From Corynebacterium halotolerans YIM 70093 = DSM 44683 (GTDB taxonomy: Bacteria; Actinomycetota; Actinomycetes; Mycobacteriales; Mycobacteriaceae): a stretch of 64,000 bases of DNA. The DNA lies in contig NC_020302.1 in NCBI RefSeq assembly GCF_000341345.1, positions 2,522,075 through 2,586,074 of the forward strand, read 5' to 3'. The translations under genes were made by a program, and so were the position numbers. Below the pieces are notes generated by a model. That model was given only the letters and a program-made list of their open reading frames with translations. It ran no database searches and had not been told where the DNA came from. This document shows positions 18,840 through 28,238 of this stretch, piece by piece; within the stretch, counting starts at the first letter, position 1, and each line of letters opens with the position of its first letter.

Positions 18840-19058
18840 TCAGGGACGCAGCAGCTCATGGACGAGAGTGCGGGCACTCTCCAGGACGGAGGTATTCGTG
18901 CTAGCATGGTGATTTTCATCACCCGCTGAACCAGACGCGAAAATGCTCACACCCGGCCCGGGAGCGAACTCCTGGCATGCGTGATCGGGCACGACCTCGA
19001 CGACCGGCCCGGTGCCGCGGTCGGCGAAGTAGGTGTCCACGTACCGGTCGATGCTCAT
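18840..19058 (-). CDS. Small hypothetical protein (72 aa)
   Basis: The frame begins MSIDRYVDTYFADRGTGPVVEVV, which reads like a real protein N-terminus. The rest is soluble, with no membrane segment and a C-terminal VLESARTLVHELLRP helix. There is no convincing ribosome-binding site before the ATG at 19058; a TATCCT box 9 bases upstream would allow a leaderless transcript. It lies between the fas promoter and tRNA-Leu. I do not recognise a family, and it may be spurious. Confidence 0.4.
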   Translation of the reverse strand: MSIDRYVDTYFADRGTGPVVEVVPDHACQEFAPGPGVSIFASGSAGDENHHASTNTSVLESARTLVHELLRP

Positions 19059-19293
19059 GGTCCGCAGGATAGTCGGCCCCGGCACGGAACACCGGGACGG
19101 CCATTCGGGAGTGTTGCGCGGATGGTCGGCGGCCGCGCCCGGCGGGACGTGCGGGACGTGCGGGCCGGACACCCCACGGCCACCACCTGCGCCCCTCCGG
19201 GGGCGTGAGGTGGGCGTTTCCGGCGGGAGCACAACAGCAAAAGCGCGCCGCGGGGCATTCCACACGGAAGATCCTGCGGCACGCCGGGGAAGT

Positions 19294-19378
19294 TGGTGCG
19301 CCCGGTGGGACTTGAACCCACACGCCCTAGGGCACTGGAACCTAAATCCAGCGCGTCTGCCAGTTCCGCCACGGGCGC
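19294..19378 (-). tRNA. tRNA-Leu (anticodon UAG), CCA encoded
   Basis: The minus strand folds into a class II tRNA. The acceptor GCGCCCG pairs with CGGGCGC, the anticodon loop is TTTAGGT (UAG, reading CUN leucine codons), a long variable arm TGCCCTAGGGCGT follows, and the T-arm is GTGGG-TTCAAGT-CCCAC. The 3' CCA is encoded (19294-19296). Confidence 0.95.
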
Positions 19379-19478
19379 ATACGAAAAAAGAGTGTACAAC
19401 GTGCCCCGCCCGCCCCTACCACAGCCCGCCCTCCCGGTGACTCCAACTTTTTATGGACAGGGGGTATCCTTGTCATTT

Positions 19479-19934
19479 GTGAGCGATATGAACGTCCAAG
19501 GCAGGCGGAAGAAGAGGGTGCGGACCTCGCACATCGTTTTCCTCGCGCTCGCGGTCCTGGCAACCTTCGCGCTCGCCTGGTGGCAGTGGACCCGGTTCCA
19601 GGCCGGCTCGGGCACCTTCCAGAATCTGGGGTACGCCTTCCAGTGGCCGCTGTTCGGCGCCTTCTTCGTGTTCGCCTACCGCAAGTACCTTGAATACGAG
19701 AACGAGATGATCGAGGCCGAGGAGAACTCCGACGATCCGGACTTCCTCTACGAGGCGGACAAGGCCGAGTTCGGGGACCGGGTCACCGAGCTTCCCGCGG
19801 ATTTCCTCCCGCAGCGCCCCACCCTCGACGTCGCCACCTTCAACGAGATCAACACCCCGCGCCGCGGCCGTGACTCCGAGACCAACCGGTCCGTGCGCGA
19901 CGACACCGACACCACCGGAGACACCACTTCATGA
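19479..19934 (+). CDS. Small membrane protein, unknown function
   Basis: This protein of about 151 residues has a basic N-terminus (RRKKRVRTS), one hydrophobic helix (VFLALAVLATFALAWWQW), a second weaker one (WPLFGAFFVFAYR) and an acidic, probably cytoplasmic tail. The GTG at 19479 is eight bases after a TATCCT box, so the mRNA may be leaderless; ATG 19488 is the alternative. Its stop overlaps the ATG of the DUF3817 gene by four bases, so the two are likely co-translated and may act together. The family is not one I can name. Confidence 0.75.
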   Translation: MSDMNVQGRRKKRVRTSHIVFLALAVLATFALAWWQWTRFQAGSGTFQNLGYAFQWPLFGAFFVFAYRKYLEYENEMIEAEENSDDPDFLYEADKAEFGDRVTELPADFLPQRPTLDVATFNEINTPRRGRDSETNRSVRDDTDTTGDTTS

Positions 19935-20305
19935 CCCCGCAGACCACCCCGACCGCCCCGAAGATTCACCCCCAGCGCAAGAAGCGCGTGCGCACCGCGC
20001 TGAACATCTTCTCCGTCACGGCGTGGATCACGGGCGTGTTCCTCATCCTCCTGGTCATCCGCATGATCATGGAGTACCTCCTCCAGGTGGACCTGCCGGC
20101 CTGGGCGACCATGGTCGCCATCTTCCACGGATGGGCATACATGGCCTACCTGCTGGCGACCCTGAATCTGGGACTGAAGGCGCGCTGGAAGCCCGTCGTG
20201 TGGTTCACCACCGCGATCTCGGGCGTGGTGCCGTTCCTGTCCTTCTTCATCGAGAACAACCGCCGCCGGGAGGTCGTGGAGAAGTTCCAGCTGGACCGCC
20301 CCTGA
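19931..20305 (+). CDS. DUF3817 integral membrane protein
   Basis: This 124-residue protein has three or four predicted membrane helices: FSVTAWITGVFLILLVIRMI, WATMVAIFHGWAYMAYLLAT and VVWFTTAISGVVPFLSFFI. The helix 2 motif HGWAYMAYLL is characteristic of DUF3817, a widespread actinobacterial family of unknown function. The start ATG overlaps the preceding gene. A 22-bp-stem terminator follows within 30 bp. Confidence 0.82.
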   Translation: MTPQTTPTAPKIHPQRKKRVRTALNIFSVTAWITGVFLILLVIRMIMEYLLQVDLPAWATMVAIFHGWAYMAYLLATLNLGLKARWKPVVWFTTAISGVVPFLSFFIENNRRREVVEKFQLDRP

Positions 20306-20330
20306 CAGGACGCCGCCGCTCCGCGGCATT

Positions 20331-20387
20331 CCGGAACGTGACGACCCCGGTATCCCCTTGACGGGTACCGGGGTCGTCACGTTCCGG
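20331..20387. terminator. Long terminator hairpin after the DUF3817 gene
   Basis: Perfect 22-bp arms (20331-20352 and 20366-20387) flank a 13-nt loop. It ends the two-gene membrane-protein operon. Confidence 0.85.
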
Positions 20388-20593
20388 AGGACGGCGCCAG
20401 CACCGACCGGAACGCAGCCCCTTCCACCGTGCCCGCGGGACAGTCGTCCCAGGGGCGGCAATGCCAGGGACATCTTCCCCACCCCCGCCAACCCCTCACT
20501 TGAATCACAAGCTGCAATAAACATTTTCTCAGGATATTCTTACCAGAAACTGTTGTCTGCATCATCCAATCAACACCGAGAGGGAGAATCACC

Positions 20594-22045
20594 GTGGGGA
20601 AGCAGTACTTCGTGAGAGGGTCGGCCCGCCGGACATGGATGTTGGCGGTCCCGGCCCTGGGACTGTCCGCCTTCATCCTGGCCGGATGCACACAAGTCAG
20701 CGAGGCCGGCGCACAGGACGGGGACACGGGAGAGGGGACCGGCGTGGTCTCCCTGGCCCCCGCGCACGGTGGGATCCAGGGCGGCAACCTCGTCCTCGTG
20801 GATACCGGCGAGGGAACCGAGGAGCCGGTCACCGCCCAGTTCGGCGACACCGGCGTCGAGTGCGAGTTCGACGACAAGTCGGGCCGGCACGCCTGCATCG
20901 TCCCCGCCCGTGAGGTGCCCGGCACCGTCGACGTCGCCCTCAGCACGAACGGGGTTCCCCTCGCCGAGACCACGTCGTACACCTACACGACCGACGGCTC
21001 GCAGGACATGCCCGTCCTGACGGTGGACACGGAGACGGTGCGGGGGCACGCCGAGGTGGTCCGGGGCGCCTATCCCCCCGGCGTTCAGCTGGGTGCCGTG
21101 CTGAAGAACGGTGCACCGGTGGACGTGTTCGGTCAGGTGATCGACGAGGCGGCCGCGCCCGAGTACTTCTTCGTGCCGAAGCTGGATGACGCAATCGCCC
21201 TCCGGGACGCCGGCATCGAGTCGAAGATCGCCGTCATGTACGTCTCCCAGATCGAGGACATCCCGCTGATGCTGCACTACGACATCGAGGCGACCGCCGC
21301 GAACCTCGCGTGGGTCGAGGAGGCCGAGGAGATCGTGTCGCAGTCCGACGGCACGCTGCGCGTCCACCAGTGGATCGACACCGGCCTGGGCCGCGAGGGC
21401 GTGACCCCCGACGAGGCGCTTCCCCTGGCGCGCGCGATCGAGGAATCCGAGAACCTGGAACTGGTGGGCATCGCCACGCACTTCTCCACCATCACGGAGA
21501 ACGACGCCGAGGCCATCGAGAACAACGACGCCACGAACACCACCGTGGCCCAGAAGAACCGCTTCGACACCGCGGTCGCGGAGATCCGGGATGCGGGCCT
21601 GGGCCAGGACGCCCTCATCCACGCCGGCGCGAGCGACGTGCTGTACAACCAGATCGAGCCGCTGTTCTACGACCTCATGCGCATCGGCGGCGCATTCTTC
21701 GGCGGGTTGGACGTCGAGGACCGGGTCTACTCCTGGACCACGGAGCTCGAGCAGATCAAGACCCTCCCCGCCGGTTGGTGCATCGACTACGACTGCACTG
21801 ACCCGACCGAGGAGCCGATGAAGGTGGGCCTGGTCAACCACATCCCGCGCCGCGAGACCAATGTGGTGTTCACCATCCGCGGTCAGGAGGTCCCGGTCGT
21901 GCTCCACCACGGCACGGTCGTGACGCTGGATCTGTCGGCGGTTCCGGATGCGGAGGTCGGCGACGTGGTCGACATGGACTTCGACCCCAACACCTACTTC
22001 ATGCTCGACGGCACCGCGCCACTGCCGGTCACGACCGACTGGTGA
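20594..22045 (+). CDS. Lipoprotein with N-terminal IPT/TIG-like and alanine-racemase-like domains
   Basis: The 483-residue protein has a signal peptide with lipobox LAGC (Cys32), so it should be anchored outside the membrane. Residues 50-135 resemble an IPT/TIG fold (SLAPAHGGIQGGN) with Cys90 and Cys101. From about 160 the alanine-racemase barrel is recognisable: LKNGAPVDVFG at Lys171 (compare VKANAYGHG), WIDTGLGREG (compare VDTGMGRLG), GIATHFSTI and LMRIGGAFFGG. The C-terminal domain has GLVNHIPRR where racemases have GYGDGYPR, so the second catalytic base (Tyr) seems missing. Cys396 and Cys401 may form a disulfide. The role is therefore uncertain: an exported PLP protein, a different amino-acid enzyme or a pseudoenzyme. 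Start GTG 20594 follows GAGGGAGA. Confidence 0.75.
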   Translation: MGKQYFVRGSARRTWMLAVPALGLSAFILAGCTQVSEAGAQDGDTGEGTGVVSLAPAHGGIQGGNLVLVDTGEGTEEPVTAQFGDTGVECEFDDKSGRHACIVPAREVPGTVDVALSTNGVPLAETTSYTYTTDGSQDMPVLTVDTETVRGHAEVVRGAYPPGVQLGAVLKNGAPVDVFGQVIDEAAAPEYFFVPKLDDAIALRDAGIESKIAVMYVSQIEDIPLMLHYDIEATAANLAWVEEAEEIVSQSDGTLRVHQWIDTGLGREGVTPDEALPLARAIEESENLELVGIATHFSTITENDAEAIENNDATNTTVAQKNRFDTAVAEIRDAGLGQDALIHAGASDVLYNQIEPLFYDLMRIGGAFFGGLDVEDRVYSWTTELEQIKTLPAGWCIDYDCTDPTEEPMKVGLVNHIPRRETNVVFTIRGQEVPVVLHHGTVVTLDLSAVPDAEVGDVVDMDFDPNTYFMLDGTAPLPVTTDW

Positions 22046-22052
22046 CGAACGC

Positions 22053-22108
22053 CGCGGCGGGGCGCACCGCCGCGGGAAGACCCCTGTCCGGGGCACCGGG
22101 CGCCCCGG
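22053..22108. terminator. Double hairpin between the lipoprotein gene and rdgB
   Basis: Two adjacent stems lie between the convergent genes: 8 bp (22053-22060 with 22067-22074) and 7 bp (22088-22094 with 22102-22108). Confidence 0.5.
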
Positions 22109-22115
22109 TTCTCCC

Positions 22116-22739
22116 CTACTTCCCCGCCAGCTCCGCGATCACCGGCACCAGCCGGGCGAGCGCCTTGCCGCGGTGGGACAGCGCGTCCTTCTCCCCGGCG
22201 GACAGCTGCGCCGAGGAACGTCCCGCGGCCCCCTCGGCGTCCTCCTCCGCGGGGACGAACAGCGGGTCGTAGCCGAAGCCGTTCTCCCCGACCGGTTCGC
22301 GCAACAGGCGTCCCTCCCAGCGGCCCTCGGCGACGTGCTCGGCGCCGTCGGGGGTGACCAGGGCGCACACGGAGACGAACGCGCAGCCGCGCCGCTCATC
22401 CGGGACGTCCCCCATCTGGGCCAGCAGCAGATCGTTGTTCGCGGCGTCATCGCCGTGACGGCCCGACCAGCGCGCGGAGAGCACGCCGGGCATGCCGTTC
22501 AGTTCCTCGACGGCCAGGCCGGAGTCGTCGGCCACGGTCACGAGCCCGGTCTCGCGGGCCCCGGCGCGCGCCTTGATCAGCGCGTTGTCGGCGAAGGTAC
22601 GGCCGTCCTCGACCGGCTCGTCGTAGGCGGTGACGCCCGACAGGGGCACCAGCTCCACACCGTCGACGCCGTGCTCGGCGAGGATCCGCTCCAGTTCACG
22701 AAGTTTCTTGGCGTTGTTCGACGCCATCAGCAGCCGCAT
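22116..22739 (-). CDS. rdgB: RdgB/HAM1 non-canonical purine NTP pyrophosphatase
   Basis: The 207-residue protein should hydrolyse dITP, XTP and ITP to monophosphates, keeping deaminated purines out of DNA. Family motifs are SNNAKKLRELERIL at the N-terminus (normally SNNxxKxxE), TFADNALIKARA, VADDSGLAVEELNGMPGVLSAR, GENGFGYDPLF and LSHRGKALARL. The ATG at 22739 lies five bases after the rph stop, the usual rph-rdgB operon arrangement. Confidence 0.94.
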   Translation of the reverse strand: MRLLMASNNAKKLRELERILAEHGVDGVELVPLSGVTAYDEPVEDGRTFADNALIKARAGARETGLVTVADDSGLAVEELNGMPGVLSARWSGRHGDDAANNDLLLAQMGDVPDERRGCAFVSVCALVTPDGAEHVAEGRWEGRLLREPVGENGFGYDPLFVPAEEDAEGAAGRSSAQLSAGEKDALSHRGKALARLVPVIAELAGK

Positions 22740-22744
22740 GCGCC

Positions 22745-23476
<732 letters not shown>

Positions 23477-23612
23477 GACCTCCACGCTACCGCGCCCCGT
23501 TGGAGACACATGCCGGTGCCCGGCATCCGGTCCTGTGGAGCTGGGGCTGGCGCGCAACCGCGCCAGGCCACTCAGGTACGGCTGTGCGTCGTGCACCGGT
23601 CCCCTGCTCCCG

Positions 23613-24380
23613 TCAGACCTCCAGGACCATACCCGGGGTGCCCAGCTTGATCGGCCCGTCGTACTCGGCCCGCGCGGCGGCGACGGTCTCCTCGGCGTCT
23701 CCCCACGGCGGGATGTGCACGAGCAGCAGCCGCTTCGCCCCGGCCAGCCGCGCGAGGCGGCCGGCCTCCGCACCGGAGAGGTGCATTCCGCCCGGGCGGC
23801 CGGAGTCGCTGGCCCCCCAGGTGGCCTCGCAGACGAAGATGTCGGCCTCGCGGGCGCAGTCGACCAGCGAGTCGGACCAGGAGCTGTCGCCGGAGTAGGC
23901 GATGGTCTTGCCGGTGGTGTGCTCCTCGACGCGCAGGGCGTAGGCCTCGACGGGGTGGACGGCCCTGAAGGGCGTGATGCTCACGCGGTCGATGATGTGC
24001 TCCTGCCCCAGTTCCCAGGGGGAGAAGGCGAAGGTGTCGGAGAAGTCGTCGATCTCGGTGAGGTCGTCGGAGCTCAGATCCCCCAGGTGGGTGATGGTGT
24101 TCGACGGGCCGTGGCACAGGTGCCGGCTGGTGGCCGCGGCGGTGGGGTGCCAGCGGCGCCAGACCACCAGCGAGGGGAAGTCGAGGCAGTGGTCGGCGTG
24201 CAGGTGGGAGAAGACCACGTGGGCGTCGCTGGGGTCGTGGACCTCCTGCAGGGCGGCCAGTGTGCCCGGGCCCAGATCGAGGACGACGCCGGGCGAATTG
24301 TCCACGGTGACGAGATACCCGGAGGCGGGGTTGCCCGGGGCACCGACGCTTCCGGAGGAGCCGAGGATGGTCAACTTCAT
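23613..24380 (-). CDS. Metallo-beta-lactamase-fold hydrolase (RNase Z / phosphodiesterase-like)
   Basis: This 255-residue protein has the zinc signature [10 protein letters not shown], an N-terminal [15 protein letters not shown] strand and loop, [12 protein letters not shown] (third-His region), YSGDSS (bridging Asp), [19 protein letters not shown] and LVHIPPWGD. That layout is close to RNase Z and cyclic-nucleotide phosphodiesterase relatives, but it lacks the RNase Z exosite arm. The substrate cannot be read from the sequence. It lies 63 bp downstream of murI on the same strand. Confidence 0.82.
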   Translation of the reverse strand: MKLTILGSSGSVGAPGNPASGYLVTVDNSPGVVLDLGPGTLAALQEVHDPSDAHVVFSHLHADHCLDFPSLVVWRRWHPTAAATSRHLCHGPSNTITHLGDLSSDDLTEIDDFSDTFAFSPWELGQEHIIDRVSITPFRAVHPVEAYALRVEEHTTGKTIAYSGDSSWSDSLVDCAREADIFVCEATWGASDSGRPGGMHLSGAEAGRLARLAGAKRLLLVHIPPWGDAEETVAAARAEYDGPIKLGTPGMVLEV

Positions 24381-24399
24381 GACGCTACTGTGCCACGGC

Positions 24400-24437
24400 C
24401 CGGGGCTTTTTTCGACCGTAACAGGCGGAAAAAGCCG
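24400..24437 (-). terminator. Imperfect hairpin between murI and the MBL gene
   Basis: CCGG-GCTTTTTTCG and CGGAAAAAGCCGG form an imperfect stem in the 63-bp gap. The A/T runs inside the stem suggest a weak or partial terminator, or an mRNA processing site. Confidence 0.4.
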
Positions 24438-24443
24438 GGAAAC

Positions 24444-25295
24444 TCACCATCCGGCGATCTGGTGGACGTCGATCACACCGGGGCCGAGGAAGCGCTGCGC
24501 GAGCTGGGCGAAGGCCAGCGGGTCACCGGTGGACTCGAAGACGCGGACCGGTTCGGGGTGGAGCCGCGGGTCGGCGAGGAGGTCGCGTTCGGAGAGCACG
24601 CGCAGCACGTCCTTGGCCGACTCCTCCGCCGAGGAGACCAGGGTGACGTGGTCACCGACGGCCAACTGGATGACGCCGGAGAGCAGCGGGTAGTGGGTGC
24701 AGCCGAGCACGAGCGTGTCGACGCCCGCGGCCTGCAGCGGCTCCACATAGGCCTGCGCGACGCCGAGGATCTGGCGGCCGGAGGTGATGCCGCGCTCGAC
24801 GAAGTCGACGAAGCTCGGGCAGGCCTGCGCGTGGACCTCGACACCCGGGTTGATGGAGAACAGGTCCTGGTAGGCGCCGGAGTTGATGGTGCCGGTGGTG
24901 CCGATGACCCCGACCCTCCCGTTGCGGGTGGTGGCCATCGCGCGGCGCACGGCCGGCTGGATGACCTCGACGACGGGCACGTCGTAGCGCTCGCGGGCGT
25001 CGTGCAGGAACGCCGCCGAGGCGGTGTTGCACGCGATGACCAGCATCTTGCAGCCGCGTTCGACGAGTTCGTCCGCGATCCGGGTGGCGTGGCCGCGGAC
25101 CTCCGCGATCGGCAGGGGGCCGTAGGGTCCGTGCGCGGTGTCGCCGATATAGATGATGGACTCGTGCGGCAGCTGATCCATGATCGTCCGAGCCACGGTC
25201 AGACCGCCGACCCCCGAGTCGAAGATGCCGATCGGGGCGGCGGGATCGGTGGCGGGGACAGCGGGTGCGACGGCGGGCTCAGACACGCCCACCAT
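24444..25295 (-). CDS. murI: Glutamate racemase
   Basis: MurI makes D-glutamate for peptidoglycan. The protein (283 residues) has the family start [15 protein letters not shown], then [12 protein letters not shown] and both catalytic cysteines in IACNTASAA and LGCTHYPLL. The N-terminal 20 residues are a variable Ala/Pro-rich extension. ATG 25295 is taken as the start, with GTG 25286 possible. The order murI, MBL-fold gene, rph, rdgB is common in actinobacteria. Confidence 0.95.
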   Translation of the reverse strand: MVGVSEPAVAPAVPATDPAAPIGIFDSGVGGLTVARTIMDQLPHESIIYIGDTAHGPYGPLPIAEVRGHATRIADELVERGCKMLVIACNTASAAFLHDARERYDVPVVEVIQPAVRRAMATTRNGRVGVIGTTGTINSGAYQDLFSINPGVEVHAQACPSFVDFVERGITSGRQILGVAQAYVEPLQAAGVDTLVLGCTHYPLLSGVIQLAVGDHVTLVSSAEESAKDVLRVLSERDLLADPRLHPEPVRVFESTGDPLAFAQLAQRFLGPGVIDVHQIAGW

Positions 25296-25316
25296 GGTAG
25301 TCCCGGGACGGCCGGA

Positions 25317-25841
25317 TCAGGGGTCCGAAGTCCGCTCGGGGCCGTGCCCGCCGCCTCTCTTCTCCCCCTCCTGTTCTTTCTGCGGCCGCAGTCCGACGAC
25401 GATCTTCTTCATCGCCTCGCCGACCTGGTGGCTCTCCTCCGGGGTGAGGTGGTCGAAGAAGAGCCGGCGTACCTCCCGGACATGCCCCGGGGCGGCGGCG
25501 CGGATCAGATCCCAGCCGGATTCGGTCAGTTCGGCGAAGGTGGAGCGGCCGTCGGCCGGGTCGGGTACGCGGCGGACCCAGTTCTGGTTCTCCAGGCGGG
25601 TGACCACGCGGGAAAGATGAGAAAGTGTCATGTCCGACTGCGCCGCAAGTTCGCTCATGCGCAGCCGGCCGTCCTCCGCCATGGAGATGCGGGCCATGGC
25701 GAAATAGTCGTAATGGCTGATGCCGTGATCGCGTTTGAGCTGGGCATCGAGTCGGGTCGGGAGCCAGACGTAGAAGGACCAGACGTTGAGCCAGGTCTCG
25801 GTCTCCTCGTCATTGAGCCACTGCAGGTTGTCGTCGTTCAC
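25317..25841 (-). CDS. MarR-family transcriptional regulator
   Basis: The 174-residue protein has the winged-helix core of MarR proteins. An N-terminal dimerisation helix (WLNVWSFYVWLPTRLD) is followed by DYFAMARISMAEDGRLRMSELAAQ, a recognition helix in DMTLSHLSRVVTRLENQ, and the wing VRRVPDPADGRSTFAELT. The C-terminal tail is charged. The start is either GTG 25841 or ATG 25850; neither has a Shine-Dalgarno sequence. A TAGATT box about ten bases before the ATG and a perfect 15-bp palindrome suggest an autoregulated promoter. No effector or target gene is obvious. Confidence 0.85.
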   Translation of the reverse strand: MNDDNLQWLNDEETETWLNVWSFYVWLPTRLDAQLKRDHGISHYDYFAMARISMAEDGRLRMSELAAQSDMTLSHLSRVVTRLENQNWVRRVPDPADGRSTFAELTESGWDLIRAAAPGHVREVRRLFFDHLTPEESHQVGEAMKKIVVGLRPQKEQEGEKRGGGHGPERTSDP

Positions 25842-25864
25842 GCGGCACATGTTACGCGAAAATC

Positions 25865-25879
25865 TAAGAAAGTTTCTTA
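25865..25879. promoter_or_regulatory. MarR-type operator and promoter region
   Basis: TAAGAAA-G-TTTCTTA is a perfect 15-bp inverted repeat, 24 bp upstream of the marR GTG. It is embedded in an AT-rich patch with a repeated AAAGTTT (25869 and 25879). Size and position fit an autoregulatory MarR site next to the -10 (TAGATT on the minus strand). Confidence 0.65.
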
Positions 25880-25987
25880 AAGTTTACTTAGGTGTTACGT
25901 CAAGAGACGCTGCCGGTTCCCTGTGGGGCCCCTGTGCCACCCCCGTTTCCGCCCCCGCCACCCTACCCCAGGCGGCCGATGAAGCCC

Positions 25988-26674
25988 TCAGCGACCCCGC
26001 TGCAACCGCTTCTGTTGCCGCTTCGCGCGCAGCGCCGGCGGGTCGTCGGAGGTGATGAACACGCCGGCGCCGAATCCGCCGACCGCGCCGAACAGGTGCG
26101 CCTGCCAGGAGATCCCCTCCGCGCCGGGCAGGACCCCCCACACCAGTCCGGAGTACGCCATGCCCAGGAACACGCCCACGACGATCTGCCCCAGGCTGCG
26201 GTTGAAGATGCCACGCACGATCAGATAGGCCAGCCACCCGTACACCAGTCCGGAGGCGCCGATGTGGTTGGTGCCGACCCCGCCGAGCAACCACACGCCA
26301 GCCCCGCCGACGACGACCACGACGGCGGTGACCTCCCACCACACCCGGGCGCCGGACATGCCGATGAGGAAGCTGAAGATCGCACCCGGCACCGTGTTGG
26401 AGATCAGGTGCCCGAAGCTGCCGTGCAGCAGCGGCGCCGTGAAGATCTGCCAGAGGGCGCCCGGGTCCAGCGGGTGGACGCCGAAGAAGGTCAGCAGCCC
26501 GCCGAAGGCGAAGGTGTTGACCAGGTGGACGGCCCAGATGACGATGACGTAGCCGGCCGCGAAACTCAGGCCGGTGCGCACGCGGTGCCTCACCGTCCGT
26601 TTCGCCTCACTGCGGGCCGGGGCCATCGACGCCGGAAAGCCCTGGGGCCGGGGGTGCGGATTCTGGAAGCTCAT
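25988..26674 (-). CDS. Rhomboid-family intramembrane serine protease
   Basis: This 228-residue protein has six or so membrane helices and the rhomboid catalytic signature: HGSFGHLISN (residues 84-93), nucleophile Ser141 in GASG, and His193 in QAHLFGAVGG. It would cleave membrane proteins within the bilayer; substrates are unknown. The N-terminus is about 30 polar residues. It lies between the S58 peptidase and marR genes on the same strand. Confidence 0.9.
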   Translation of the reverse strand: MSFQNPHPRPQGFPASMAPARSEAKRTVRHRVRTGLSFAAGYVIVIWAVHLVNTFAFGGLLTFFGVHPLDPGALWQIFTAPLLHGSFGHLISNTVPGAIFSFLIGMSGARVWWEVTAVVVVVGGAGVWLLGGVGTNHIGASGLVYGWLAYLIVRGIFNRSLGQIVVGVFLGMAYSGLVWGVLPGAEGISWQAHLFGAVGGFGAGVFITSDDPPALRAKRQQKRLQRGR

Positions 26675-26713
26675 GGTGCACCCCAGATTAGCGGGAGCGG
26701 AACCCCGGCGCCG

Positions 26714-27682
26714 TCAGCCCACCGCGAGTTCGCGGTAGGTGCCCAGCCCGAACCCGGGGTCGGCCTGCACCACGGCGTCGACGATCGCCGCGGCCACGAC
26801 CTCGGCGGCGGCCGCCCCCAACCCGTGCAGCGTGGCCACCTCGACGCCGTGGGCGCGTTCGGCGGTGGACAGGACGAAGAGCGTGTCGCCGTCCAGCGGC
26901 GAGTGCGCCGGGTGCACCGCGCGGGCGATGCCGTCGTGCCCGACCATCGCCAGGCGCCTGGCCTGCGCCTTCGTCACCGGCGCGTCGGTGGCGACCACCC
27001 CGATCGTCGTGTTGAGCTTCGCCTCCGTGCGCTCGAGTGCGGCGAAGCGCCGCGGGTCGACGGGCGCGGGCGTCGGGTCGCCGTGGAAGCGGCCGGTGAC
27101 GGCGTCGATGACCTCCCCGACCGGGTTCGCGACCACCCCGGCGGCCACCGTGTACTCCCCCACCCGTCGGGAGGCCTGGCCGAAGCCGCCGCGCAACACG
27201 CCGGCGGTGGCCCCGCAGCCGGCGCCGACGCTTCCCGACGCCCGGTCGTCCCCGGCCGACAGTGCGGCGCGGGTGGCGGCGGCGCCGTCGGCGGCGGTGG
27301 GCCGGTGGGCGGCGTCACCGACGAGCAGGTCGAAGATGACCGCGCCCGGCACGATCGGCACCCGTGGGCCCGGCCGGTCCTCGCCGAAGACGGGGAAGCC
27401 GTGGCCGGCGGCCTCGAGGGTGGACATCACGCCGTCCGCGGCAGCGAGTCCGAAGGCCGACCCTCCGGCCAGGACGACGGCGTGGACGCGCTCGACGGTG
27501 TTGTGCGGTTCCAGCAGGTCGGTCTCCCGCGTACCGGGGCCGCCGCCGCGCACATCGACGGAGGCGGTGGCACCCACCCGGGAGCGGGCGAGGACGACGG
27601 TCACCCCGGTGTCGCCGAGCCCCGCATGGCCGACGCCGAGGCCGGGGACGTCGACAAGCGAGCCACGCCCCGGGGCCGTCAT
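26714..27682 (-). CDS. S58-family (DmpA/P1) aminopeptidase-like protein
   Basis: The 322-residue protein matches the S58 family, Ntn hydrolases that self-cleave before a catalytic Ser or Thr. Visible are VDVPGLGVGHAG at the N-terminus, VVLAGGSAFGLAAADGV, SVGAGCGATAG in the middle, and KLNTTIGVVATDAPVTKAQARRLA, where NTTIGVV carries the presumed cleavage site and nucleophile. Members act on N-terminal D- or L-amino acids or beta-peptides. Its ATG overlaps the stop of the DUF2017 gene by four bases, so the two are coupled. Confidence 0.85.
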   Translation of the reverse strand: MTAPGRGSLVDVPGLGVGHAGLGDTGVTVVLARSRVGATASVDVRGGGPGTRETDLLEPHNTVERVHAVVLAGGSAFGLAAADGVMSTLEAAGHGFPVFGEDRPGPRVPIVPGAVIFDLLVGDAAHRPTAADGAAATRAALSAGDDRASGSVGAGCGATAGVLRGGFGQASRRVGEYTVAAGVVANPVGEVIDAVTGRFHGDPTPAPVDPRRFAALERTEAKLNTTIGVVATDAPVTKAQARRLAMVGHDGIARAVHPAHSPLDGDTLFVLSTAERAHGVEVATLHGLGAAAAEVVAAAIVDAVVQADPGFGLGTYRELAVG

Positions 27683-28221
27683 TGCCCCATCATGGCGTTG
27701 AGCAGGCTGTCCTGGTTGAAGGCCAGCCACTCGACCAGACTGTCACGGTCCTCCTGCGCGCCCTCCCCGCCGGCGATCTCGCCTGCGGAGACGTAGAGGC
27801 GCAGGTCATTGAGGCCGGAGATGAAGGCGTGGGCCTCCTCCTCGCTGAGACTGATCTCCACACCGCCGTCGGGGCCGACGGCCTGGCCGATGATCTGCAG
27901 GTGGGCCAGCTTCTCGCGGCAGATGTCGTTTTCGTGGAGACTGCGCATCAGCGAGTTCTCGCCGTCGAACTCCTCGTCGCCCTCACGGGCGAAATCGGGC
28001 AGCAGACGCGCCAGGGAGGGATCCTCCGGGGTGTCCTTGTGGCCGGAGGAGATGCCGGTCAGCTCGGCCAGCTCATCCTTCGGGGCGGACTGCGCCCGGG
28101 CGATCAGGGCCTCCGAGACGGTGGCGGTGAGATCGCCGAGCACCTCACGCTCCATCGGCTCGAGCACGGTGGTGTACTTCGCGGCCCGCATCAGGCCCTT
28201 CTTCTTCCGCCACGCCTGCAT
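27679..28221 (-). CDS. DUF2017 protein
   Basis: The 180-residue protein matches DUF2017, a family typically encoded next to clpS in actinobacteria. It is soluble and acidic, starts with a basic stretch (MQAWRKKKG) and contains LEPMEREVLGDL and SLVEWLAFNQDSLLNAMM. The start ATG 28221 has GGAAAGGAAG upstream. No function is established that I know of; the constant link to clpS suggests a role connected with protein degradation. Confidence 0.85.
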   Translation of the reverse strand: MQAWRKKKGLMRAAKYTTVLEPMEREVLGDLTATVSEALIARAQSAPKDELAELTGISSGHKDTPEDPSLARLLPDFAREGDEEFDGENSLMRSLHENDICREKLAHLQIIGQAVGPDGGVEISLSEEEAHAFISGLNDLRLYVSAGEIAGGEGAQEDRDSLVEWLAFNQDSLLNAMMGQ

Positions 28222-28238
28222 ACGCGCGTCTTCCTTTC

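Noticed and set aside
9698..18904. A 3068-codon open frame on the plus strand, opposite the fas gene
   Set aside because: It mirrors the codon bias of fas in high-GC DNA, is rich in Gly/Asp/Arg/Val without any family motif, and has no ribosome-binding site. It is a shadow.
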